Part shown: positions 7,294 through 13,241 of the stretch, piece by piece
How positions within the stretch are numbered: the stretch's first letter is position 1
Layout: each line of letters starts with the position of its first letter
NCBI GenBank assembly: GCA_035480615.1
Contig: DATIHO010000061.1
Location: 1-13,551, forward strand
Length of the DNA stretch: 13,551 nt
Reading direction: 5' to 3'
Source: CAIPFQ01 sp035480615
GTDB lineage: Bacteria; Chlamydiota; Chlamydiia; Chlamydiales; SM23-39
Translations under genes and position numbers: made by a program
The notes under the pieces: model-generated
What the model was told of the DNA's origin: nothing
The model's input: only the letters and a program-made list of their open reading frames with translations
The model's database searches: none

Positions 7294-7340
7294 GCGGACT
7301 CATAACCCGTCGGTCTCTGGTTCAAGTCCAGGTTGCCCCA
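7294..7340 (+). other. tRNA(CAT) 3'-half remnant, attachment-site-like (copy 2)
   Basis: From GCGGACTCATAACCCG (anticodon CAT at 7301-7303) the segment runs through a good T-arm (CTGGTTCAAGTCCAG) to TTGCCCCA, matching the 3' half of a bacterial methionine- or Ile2-type tRNA. A GGGG at 7259-7262 could mimic the acceptor 5' strand, but the D-arm region between is about ten bases too long and does not fold. I do not call it a functional tRNA. The integrase gene begins 165 bases beyond its 3' end, the usual arrangement for an element integrated at a tRNA 3' end. Confidence 0.6.
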
Positions 7341-7505
7341 TTTCATAACCAGCACAATCCACTGTACTTAAGGCATAACAAGCTTGATCCAATATCAAGT
7401 TAAAGTTTAGAATATATGCCAACGGTGCAATGGCGGTGCATTGAAAAACAATCTTAACCAGCAACGCCATCCAACTTAAATATTTTAAAACCAAAGGTTG
7501 GAACT

Positions 7506-8570
7506 ATGGCATCTATTTACAAACGCAAAAACGAGAACGGCACTGTTGTTTGGCGAGCTGTTATTCGTATCAAGGGCTACCCTACTGTCTGCGATCATTT
7601 TGAACGCAAGCAAGAAGCAGAAGATTGGTCAAAAGAGGTCGAGCGACAAATCAAACTTGGCCAATACAAATTTGACCAGCATAAAAAACTTTACACTTTT
7701 CATGCACTTGTCGATCGCTACATCCAAGATGGCGCTATCGAACACCACCGCTCTGCCGATGACACTCGCCGCCACCTCACCTATTGGCAATCGCGTTTGG
7801 ATGATTATGCTCTTGTACATATCACTTCAGACCTTCTTGGAAAAGAGCGGCAAATATTGAGTGATTCTCAAACTGCGCGAGACAAAAAAAGAACACCCTC
7901 CACGATCAATCGTTATATGGCGTCGATCTCTTCACTGCTAAGCTATGCTGCAAAAAATCTCAATTGGATCAATGAAAATCCCGCATTGCGCCTCATAAAA
8001 CTGAAAGAAAATCCAAGTCGTGATCGGGTTCTCTCTGAAAATGAGATTACCCGTCTTCTCGCCGCTTCCCGATCAAGCAAATCTCCTTATCTTTATTGCG
8101 TGATTCTTTTGGCTCTTACAACGGGCGCGCGACAAGGAGAAATCCTTAATCTCGAATGGAAGCAGATCGATTTCCAAAATAAAATCGCCTGCATTAAAGA
8201 AACAAAGAATGGGCGTCCTCGCAGCATAGCTCTTTGTGATTCTGTGATCATCGAACTCCAAAGACTCTATGAACAGCACAATCCCCTAAAGTCCCTCGTA
8301 TTTGCAAGCAAAACAGTTTTTGGCCGCATCGACATTAAGAAAGCTTGGCAACAAGCTCTCAAACGGGCTGGCATCGCAAATTGCCGCGCCCACGACATGC
8401 GCCACACTTTCTGCACCTACGCCGCAGCCAAAGGAGCCTCTAATTTACAACTCCAAACAGCAACAGGCCATCGCACTTTAAGCATGCTTTTGCAATATAC
8501 TCACATGGATGTAGAGGTAACAAAAAAATTTAGCAATCAAATCTCAGAACAAATTTTAAAAGGAAATTGA
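7506..8570 (+). CDS. tyrosine recombinase / site-specific integrase
   Basis: The 354-residue product is a phage- or island-type integrase. It has an N-terminal arm-binding region (MASIYKRKNENGTVVWRAVIRI), a SAM-like core-binding domain (about residues 60-160) and a catalytic domain with the full set of active residues: Arg209 (TTGARQGEI), Lys234 (TKNGRP), His296 and Arg299 (HDMRH), His322 (TGHRT) and the nucleophile Tyr331 (QYTHMD). Length and residues are intact, so it may be active. It lies directly downstream of a tRNA 3' fragment, which is probably its attachment site. The mcc-like cluster that follows is plausible cargo of the same element. A small inverted repeat (CTTGAT 7383-7388 and ATCAAG 7394-7399) lies in the 165-base leader. 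The putative start has no strong ribosome binding site. Confidence 0.93.
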   Translation: MASIYKRKNENGTVVWRAVIRIKGYPTVCDHFERKQEAEDWSKEVERQIKLGQYKFDQHKKLYTFHALVDRYIQDGAIEHHRSADDTRRHLTYWQSRLDDYALVHITSDLLGKERQILSDSQTARDKKRTPSTINRYMASISSLLSYAAKNLNWINENPALRLIKLKENPSRDRVLSENEITRLLAASRSSKSPYLYCVILLALTTGARQGEILNLEWKQIDFQNKIACIKETKNGRPRSIALCDSVIIELQRLYEQHNPLKSLVFASKTVFGRIDIKKAWQQALKRAGIANCRAHDMRHTFCTYAAAKGASNLQLQTATGHRTLSMLLQYTHMDVEVTKKFSNQISEQILKGN

Positions 8571-8574
8571 AAAA

Positions 8575-8595
8575 CTCCTTCCCTCTTGGAAGGAG
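8575..8595 (+). terminator. hairpin after the integrase gene, possible terminator
   Basis: CTCCTTCC (8575-8582) and GGAAGGAG (8588-8595) form a perfect 8-bp stem with a 5-base loop, 4 bases after the integrase stop. No T-run follows. Alternative small hairpins (GGAG-ATT-CTCC at 8592-8602 and a GCAG-TGT-CTGC further on) overlap or follow it. It probably ends or stabilises the integrase mRNA and separates it from the next promoter. Confidence 0.5.
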
Positions 8596-8642
8596 ATTCT
8601 CCGCTCCGGTACGGGCAGTGTCTGCTCCTATCCCAAAAAATC

Positions 8643-8671
8643 TTGTATTTTAAAGTATGGCTTTTTATAAT
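8643..8671 (+). promoter_or_regulatory. predicted promoter of the HIT-JmjC pair
   Basis: TTGTAT (-35, 8643-8648) and a perfect TATAAT (-10, 8666-8671) are separated by exactly 17 bp. Transcription would start near 8678, about 53 bases before the ATG at 8731. Nothing else in this gap looks like a gene. Confidence 0.6.
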
Positions 8672-8730
8672 TTCCCCTAGTTTTTGACGGCACACTGGAT
8701 AAAGAAAGAGATTGCGAGAGGCTGTTTTGC

Positions 8731-9330
8731 ATGCTAAAAATGATTCTCTACAGCGTTCTATGCATGAGTTTTCATTTGATTCATGCCAATCCGTTTTTCG
8801 CTCTCAATATGACATCAATCCCCATTTTATCACACATTACTACTCAGGATAACATGACCCATAAAAATGATTGTATTTTTTGTCAGATCATTAAAAAAGA
8901 AACAAAGTCTTGGGTGATCTGGGAATCGCCTAAGCATATAGCGTTTTTATCGATTTACCCAAATATGCGAGGCGTCACGGTTGTCGCTCCGAAAATTCAT
9001 AGAGCAAGCTACGCATTTGGTTTAGAGAATGAAGAGTTGGTTGAATTGCTTTTAGCTGCCAAAGCAGTTGCTAAAATATTAGATAGCAAACTGGAAGGAG
9101 TGGGCCGCACTGCATTGGTTTTGGAAGGATTTGGAGTTGATCATGTGCACGCAAAATTGTATCCCTTGCCAAATACGGCTCATACTACCTCTCATTGGCA
9201 ACCGATTATATCGAATAACAGACAATACTTTGACCAATACCCTGGATATGTCTCTAGCAATGACTCTAACCGCGCACCAGATGAAGAGTTAGACCGAATT
9301 GCCAGGATACTCACGGAAACCCAATCCTGA
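8731..9330 (+). CDS. HIT-family hydrolase, candidate MccH-type self-immunity phosphoramidase
   Basis: HIT proteins cleave phosphoramide or phosphoanhydride bonds of nucleotide conjugates. Seen: DCIFCQIIKKE (residues 47-57, typical start of the HIT fold), IAFLSIYPNMRGVTVVAPK, and the triad region GVDHVHAKLYPL with His138 and the presumed nucleophile His140; the third triad position is Lys142. Two starts are possible. ATG 8731 has GAGAGG 9 bases upstream and gives a 41-residue extension that looks like a signal peptide (hydrophobic MILYSVLCMSFHLI, then a possible cleavage after HA). ATG 8854 (MTHKNDCIFC) fits ordinary cytoplasmic HIT proteins but has only AGGA at short spacing. I report the longer form. 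HIT proteins called MccH are known immunity factors that hydrolyse the P-N bond of microcin C-like compounds. The convergent mccB- and mccC-like genes make that role likely but unproven. The JmjC gene follows 31 bases downstream. Confidence 0.85.
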   Translation: MLKMILYSVLCMSFHLIHANPFFALNMTSIPILSHITTQDNMTHKNDCIFCQIIKKETKSWVIWESPKHIAFLSIYPNMRGVTVVAPKIHRASYAFGLENEELVELLLAAKAVAKILDSKLEGVGRTALVLEGFGVDHVHAKLYPLPNTAHTTSHWQPIISNNRQYFDQYPGYVSSNDSNRAPDEELDRIARILTETQS

Positions 9331-9361
9331 ATATGTCTCTTCAAAAATCAAGTGTGAAAAA

Positions 9362-10582
9362 ATGAACATGATCCATTCATCTCAAAAAAAAGACGGTTCC
9401 TCTATTTTACAAAAATGGATAGCCCCTCTTACAACAGACGATTTTTTTTCTCAATTTTGGGAGAAAAAGCCTTTGGTATTAACGGATCGCAAATCGAATT
9501 GTTTTACGAATATTCTAACACTGAAAGATGTAGATTTTTTGCTATCCTCACTCAACTCATCGGTTGGGTTTTATAAACCTATTAAATGGGTTAGATTTGT
9601 TAATAACAAAAAAGAACTAAAATTAGATGACTATTTGCAAAATGAAAGTGATTTTCTGAACATGGATAAAGTATTGGCTGGCTTTGCAAGCGGCAATACC
9701 ATTGTACTCAATAGATTACAACACCGTTGGGAATCTGTATGGAAGATTTGTCATGAATTAGAAGAGGCTTTGGGCCATTTTGTGAGTGCCAATATGTATC
9801 TAAGTCCGGAAAATGCCCAAGGATTTGATGCGCATTACGATCCTCATGATGTTTTCATTTTACAACTGGAAGGCGAAAAGCTTTGGAAAATATACCCTGA
9901 GCGCATTGCATTCCCAACAGGTTTTGGTGACACGCCTTTTATTCAACCACTCTCCCCACCGATTCACGAATTACATCTTAAGTCCGGGGATTTACTTTAC
10001 ATACCTCGCGGATGGGTTCATGCGGCATCAACTGCAAAAAAACATTCTCTTCATCTCACTGTGGGAGTGCATGTTCTTACTTGGTTGGATTTAATTGCCG
10101 AGATAGCAACTACGGATATTTCCCTTAGACAGGCTATCCCCAAGGAATTCATATTGCAGGAGCAAAAAACAGAACAAGGCTTATCGGGCCGTCTGCAAGC
10201 ATTAACGAATTTATTCGAGAATGAACAGATCGTTAAGGAATCAATTCAAAAGCTACAGAAAAAATTTACAGACAAAAGGACTCCATCTTTATCTGGGTAT
10301 TTAACTACATTTTCAGATGCTGGCCATGTTTCAGAAAAGACGCTCATACATAGAAAAGGAGAAAAGTGGCAAATAGAAAAAATGGATGACAAATTAGCCA
10401 TTCATTTTAATGGAGTTAAAGTTCGTGTCCCTGTCGTTACAGAATCTTTAATGGAATACATGTCAAATACAAGGGAGTTTTTCGTTTACGAACTCCCGGG
10501 TCCAATCCCCTTGAAAGATAAAATAGAAATTGTTCGCACTTTAATGAAAAGCGGTCTTTTAACTGTTGCCCCATTTCATTAG
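9362..10582 (+). CDS. JmjC/cupin (ribosomal oxygenase-like) 2-oxoglutarate- and Fe(II)-dependent dioxygenase
   Basis: The 406-residue product resembles the cupin_4/ROX family (E. coli YcfD/RoxA, human MINA/NO66), which hydroxylate Arg or His residues of ribosomal proteins. Seen: an N-terminal segment WEKKPLVLT; the double-stranded beta-helix with iron ligands His158 and Asp160 (FDAHYDPHDVFILQLEGEK) and His220 (GDLLYIPRGWVHAAST); then HSLHLTVGV. A C-terminal domain follows with a probable winged-helix end (ELPGPIPLKDKIEIVRTLMKSG). It is slightly longer than YcfD. The frame could begin at a TTG at 9299 overlapping the HIT gene, but the ATG at 9362 better fits the family's N-terminus. Co-directional with and close behind the HIT gene, it is probably in the same transcript. 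Its place in an mcc-like cluster suggests hydroxylation of the antibiotic peptide, or less specifically of a ribosomal protein. No substrate can be read from sequence. Confidence 0.88.
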   Translation: MNMIHSSQKKDGSSILQKWIAPLTTDDFFSQFWEKKPLVLTDRKSNCFTNILTLKDVDFLLSSLNSSVGFYKPIKWVRFVNNKKELKLDDYLQNESDFLNMDKVLAGFASGNTIVLNRLQHRWESVWKICHELEEALGHFVSANMYLSPENAQGFDAHYDPHDVFILQLEGEKLWKIYPERIAFPTGFGDTPFIQPLSPPIHELHLKSGDLLYIPRGWVHAASTAKKHSLHLTVGVHVLTWLDLIAEIATTDISLRQAIPKEFILQEQKTEQGLSGRLQALTNLFENEQIVKESIQKLQKKFTDKRTPSLSGYLTTFSDAGHVSEKTLIHRKGEKWQIEKMDDKLAIHFNGVKVRVPVVTESLMEYMSNTREFFVYELPGPIPLKDKIEIVRTLMKSGLLTVAPFH

Positions 10583-11655
10583 ATCGCTACTTTTTGACAG
10601 ATTTTGCATGCTGCATTTTTGGATCGCGATATTTGTCGAATAGAAAAATTGAATGGATTTATTCGCACTAAATGGTTCATTGTCAGACATTCTCCAAAAC
10701 GAAGAAAAAATTTCACAATCTCATAAGACGCCATACAGGAAATCAATGAGTTTAAGCAACCAAATGAGGGGGCCCGAAAATGACCTGCGAAATCTTCGGC
10801 GTCTTTCATCTCCTGGAGGTAGTAATTCTCCTCTTCCAGATATCCAGAACACGCCAGACAAGAAGACACACCAGGTATAACGAGAGGTCCCATGACTCCT
10901 TCTCCTCCAGCATAACCGACATTCAATAGAGGAATTTGTCTCTGAACACAGGCTTCATTAACCCATTTTTGAATGGAAAAAAAGGGCTTATCCGCAGAAA
11001 GAATGACAAAATCGGTATCCGAAATGAATTGAGAGACAGAATCTTTCGTGATCTTGTCTTTGATCGCTTCGATAGAGATATGACGATTTCTTTGTTTTAG
11101 CTCCTGTCTGGCTATATCTACTTTAAATTTCCCGACATCGTCTTCAGAAAACAGAATCTGTCTGGTTAAATTTGACAACTCAATCACATCTGGATCTATT
11201 AGCTGAAAGCTTTTCACTCCCAATCCAACTAAATTCAAAGCTATCCAATTGCCAATCCCTCCCATGCCTAAAAAGGTAAATCTTAATTTTTTGAGCTCAT
11301 TCTGAGCTTTCATTGGATCTAGTCCATTTAAGGAAAAATAATTTAAGTGTCGGTCGTATCGTTCATATGGTTCTGGAATATCATGGTATTGAATGAGAAG
11401 CCCTTCGTTAAACAAATGCGAGCAAAACCGTTGTACCTCCTCTATAGACTTGCCTATTACTTTGGCCGCTTTTACCACGGAGTTTGGAGATAGAAAGCCT
11501 CTAAAGATTTTGAAAGATAAATCGTCCAGTTGCAGTCTTTTAAAAGATACTTCCGCGCCTAAATCTAAAACATGCTTTCTATTTTTCTTTTGATAATTTC
11601 GAAGAGGTAAATAGGACGGGATAATGTAAAGTAATTCATTCTCAATGATTTTCAT
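10579..11655 (-). CDS. mccB: MccB-like peptide adenylating enzyme (ThiF/E1 superfamily)
   Basis: MccB adenylates the C-terminal Asn of a short ribosomal peptide, converting it to an N-acyl phosphoramidate-linked AMP. The 358-residue product is close in size to E. coli MccB (350). The N-terminal ~120 residues (possible peptide-binding part, LSPNSVVKAAKVIGKSIEEV) precede a ThiF fold. In that fold are GMGGIG (130-135, ATP loop), IDPDVIELSNLTRQ (Asp154, Asp156, Asn162, Arg165), zinc cysteines Cys266/Cys269 (CLAC) and Cys350/Cys353 (CKIC), and FGCLNSLISCMASYEIVKF. No ubiquitin-like partner or ThiS gene is present. The start at ATG 11655 has a strong AGGAG ribosome binding site and overlaps the exporter's end by 14 bases, so it belongs to the minus-strand operon. 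Another ThiF-type RiPP or thiamine/molybdopterin role is possible, but the upstream Asn-ending peptide and MFS gene favour MccB. Confidence 0.85.
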   Translation of the reverse strand: MKIIENELLYIIPSYLPLRNYQKKNRKHVLDLGAEVSFKRLQLDDLSFKIFRGFLSPNSVVKAAKVIGKSIEEVQRFCSHLFNEGLLIQYHDIPEPYERYDRHLNYFSLNGLDPMKAQNELKKLRFTFLGMGGIGNWIALNLVGLGVKSFQLIDPDVIELSNLTRQILFSEDDVGKFKVDIARQELKQRNRHISIEAIKDKITKDSVSQFISDTDFVILSADKPFFSIQKWVNEACVQRQIPLLNVGYAGGEGVMGPLVIPGVSSCLACSGYLEEENYYLQEMKDAEDFAGHFRAPSFGCLNSLISCMASYEIVKFFLRFGECLTMNHLVRINPFNFSIRQISRSKNAACKICQKVAI

Positions 11656-12856
11656 ATTTCTCCTGAGGTCTCTGAACCTGATGATAAAAAACAAAACATG
11701 CTAAAATGCATGCAAAAAGTATGAATGTTGAATAAAAATACAATTCATGAATTTTGGAACTTGTAGAAGAATTGTTGATAAACATCTTAATGCCAATTAA
11801 AGAAATGAGAGTCCCAATTCTTGAAAAAAATGAGATCGTTTTCAAAATGATTGGTCTGTCCGCGGTTTCAATCACTCGATTAGACATTGCAGAAAGGCAT
11901 GTCATAGCTACGAACATGATTCCTTGCAAAAAGCAAAAACTGATGCATGATACGCATAAACTATTCGAGACCGAAGCAACGTAGTAGGACCAAACAGCGC
12001 ATGCCAATATGGAAAAAATGCAATAGAAAGACCTGAAAAAATAGATTTTCGATAACTTTGAAAATAGAAAATTCAGAATAATTACAAACGAACAATAAAT
12101 AGCAAATAGAGATCCAAAAAAAGTACCCGAAACATGTGGGTTGATCTCAAGAAAAAATGGCTGCCAATAATGCAACAAAGGTTGAATTGTTAATTGAACG
12201 CTAAAACAAAGCAACATCACGATCAAGATCTTTGAATCAAATAAATTTCTAATATTTATATTGCTTTTAACAAACTCAAACAATTTTAATTCAGAATTAA
12301 CACCTTTTTGAGGGGCAATTATTCTGGCTGCCCAACAAAATCCAAAAAATTGGAGAAGGATAGCGGCTAAGAAAGGCGCATTGGTGGTTAGAGTAAATAA
12401 AAAGCCTCCCAGAGTGCCACATATTATGTTAGCGATATTCGTATAGACTTCATTTCTGTGAAACACTTTTTCAACGATGAGATCTGGAGAATTCGTTAGA
12501 AAGTGCATGATATAATCAGCAAATGCCGTAGGGCTCAAGCAAAGGGAAAGAGCCAATAAAAACTCTCCAAGAGTAAATGCAAGCATGCCACTTCCACATG
12601 CGTATAAAATCATGCCAATAATTGAAACGGTAAAAGTGACAAAAAGTGAAAACCTGAAACCCATTTTTTTGATGAAAAACCCGGCAGGGATGTCGAATAA
12701 TAAAAAAGTCGCTATCTGCACAGATTTAATCGTCGCAAATTGTTCAATCGTGATGCCATTCGACAGCACGTATAAAACGGAAATAGCTCCTACAAATAAA
12801 CGTCCTCCTGAAAAAAGAGCTGATAAAACATATATGTTCACCAACTCTCTCTGCAT
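11642..12856 (-). CDS. MFS transporter, candidate MccC-like exporter of the peptide-nucleotide
   Basis: The 404-residue product has about 12 hydrophobic segments, from NIYVLSALFSGGRLFVGAISVLYVL to LYFYSTFILFACILACFVFYH, typical of the major facilitator superfamily. A polar central loop lies near VEKVFHRNEVY, and FLLFDIPAGFFIKKMGFRFSL resembles the motif A region between TM2 and TM3. In mcc operons the MFS protein MccC exports the mature antibiotic and gives immunity. I chose ATG 12856 (MQRELVN), because the frame's upstream TTG at 12886 has no ribosome binding site; an AAGG lies 12 bases before the ATG. It lies 32 bases after the peptide gene stop and overlaps the mccB-like gene. It is AT-rich with many Phe and Ile codons. 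Substrate assignment is by context only. Confidence 0.85.
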   Translation of the reverse strand: MQRELVNIYVLSALFSGGRLFVGAISVLYVLSNGITIEQFATIKSVQIATFLLFDIPAGFFIKKMGFRFSLFVTFTVSIIGMILYACGSGMLAFTLGEFLLALSLCLSPTAFADYIMHFLTNSPDLIVEKVFHRNEVYTNIANIICGTLGGFLFTLTTNAPFLAAILLQFFGFCWAARIIAPQKGVNSELKLFEFVKSNINIRNLFDSKILIVMLLCFSVQLTIQPLLHYWQPFFLEINPHVSGTFFGSLFAIYCSFVIILNFLFSKLSKIYFFRSFYCIFSILACAVWSYYVASVSNSLCVSCISFCFLQGIMFVAMTCLSAMSNRVIETADRPIILKTISFFSRIGTLISLIGIKMFINNSSTSSKIHELYFYSTFILFACILACFVFYHQVQRPQEKYENH

Positions 12857-12882
12857 AGAAGAGATTAGCCTTATAGGAGCCC

Positions 12883-12897
12883 GCAAATTTAATTTGC
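12883..12897 (-). other. small stem-loop with the mccA stop codon as its loop
   Basis: On the minus strand GCAAAT (12897-12892), the stop TAA (12891-12889) and ATTTGC (12888-12883) form a perfect 6-bp stem with the stop codon as a 3-base loop. No T-run follows, so it is not a classic intrinsic terminator. In the E. coli mcc operon a hairpin between mccA and mccB raises the amount of mccA mRNA. A similar effect is possible here but the stem is weak. Confidence 0.4.
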
Positions 12898-12942
12898 TGT
12901 TGGAGAATGTTCAGAAACTTCAGTAGTGATTTCGTATTCCAT
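12889..12942 (-). CDS. mccA: candidate microcin C-like precursor peptide (17 aa, C-terminal Asn)
   Basis: The reading frame ATG 12942 to TAA 12889 encodes MEYEITTEVSEHSPTAN. It is too short for ordinary gene calling. Evidence that it is real: a perfect AAGGAGG ribosome binding site 6 bases before the ATG, the best in the window; its position as first gene before an MFS exporter and a ThiF/MccB-like enzyme on the same strand; and its end in Asn. Asn is the residue that MccB converts and links to a nucleotide (E. coli MccA is MRTGNAN, also ending Ala-Asn). The peptide is longer than the E. coli heptapeptide. It is strongly acidic (four Glu, no Lys or Arg), with a single His at position 12, and contains no Cys. 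If processed, the mature toxin should inhibit aspartyl-tRNA synthetase in the target cell. It was found by reading the strand, and its expression is unproven. Confidence 0.8.
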   Translation of the reverse strand: MEYEITTEVSEHSPTAN

Positions 12943-12948
12943 GATATA

Positions 12949-12955
12949 CCTCCTT
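12949..12955 (-). promoter_or_regulatory. ribosome binding site of the precursor peptide gene
   Basis: AAGGAGG on the minus strand, fully complementary to the 16S anti-Shine-Dalgarno, ends 6 bases before the ATG at 12942. It is the main sequence argument that the 17-codon frame is translated at a high rate. Confidence 0.85.
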
Positions 12956-12962
12956 GATTTTG

Positions 12963-12994
12963 GTTTTTGTCGGCCGCTTTTCAAAAACAGCCGA
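12963..12994 (-). promoter_or_regulatory. two competing helices in the mccA leader
   Basis: Just upstream of the mccA ribosome binding site, minus-strand TCGGC (12994-12990) can pair with GCCGA (12974-12970), and GTTTTTG (12988-12982) can pair with CAAAAAC (12969-12963). The segments interleave, so the two helices compete. The last one ends 7 bases before AAGGAGG. This could be a leader switch or a chance pairing. I found no convincing -35/-10 pair further upstream (12995-13080). Confidence 0.3.
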
Positions 12995-13190
12995 GGGCAG
13001 TTTAATAGATATCATCTTTTGAAGAAATGGTTTTTTACAAAAGATCGTTCACTATGAGCAAATTAACAATAGCTTTCTTCAATTTTGTCATCGTCGTTTC
13101 CGACCGCACAGTGATCGTCAATCAACTTTAAGATGCGTTTCCTGAAAGGCGATCCTCTATGCAGTGTGATAGGCCGAAGACTGGTGTGCC
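12995..13190. other. intergenic stretch upstream of mccA
   Basis: I see no gene here on either strand. It should hold the mccA operon promoter (minus strand), but no box pair stands out. AT-rich parts near 13000-13060 are candidates. Confidence 0.3.
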
Positions 13191-13217
13191 AATTGTCGTG
13201 TCAACGACATGACAATT
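13191..13217. promoter_or_regulatory. palindrome upstream of the AbiEi-like remnant, possible operator
   Basis: AATTGTCGTG (13191-13200) and CATGACAATT (13208-13217) form a 10-bp inverted repeat with one G/A mismatch and a 7-base spacer. The inner TGTCGT and ACGACA can form an alternative hairpin. It ends 24 bases before the AbiEi-like reading frame, the position expected for an antitoxin autoregulation site. Confidence 0.5.
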
Positions 13218-13241
13218 CATATTGATTTAAGGATCAGATAA

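Noticed and set aside
7259..7340. Complete tRNA gene on the plus strand
   Set aside because: Anticodon arm, T-arm and acceptor 3' strand are present, but the D-arm region is about ten bases too long, does not fold, and the 5' acceptor strand pairs at only about four of seven positions.
10579..11655. ThiF or MoeB of thiamine/molybdopterin synthesis
   Set aside because: No ThiS/MoaD or other thiamine or molybdopterin genes are nearby. The protein has an extra N-terminal region and stands after an MFS gene and an Asn-ending peptide gene, which fits MccB better.
12963..12994. H-type pseudoknot riboswitch (preQ1-like) before mccA
   Set aside because: The helices interleave as in a pseudoknot, but no bases remain to cross the first stem (third loop of zero), so both cannot form together. 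No known aptamer consensus is visible.
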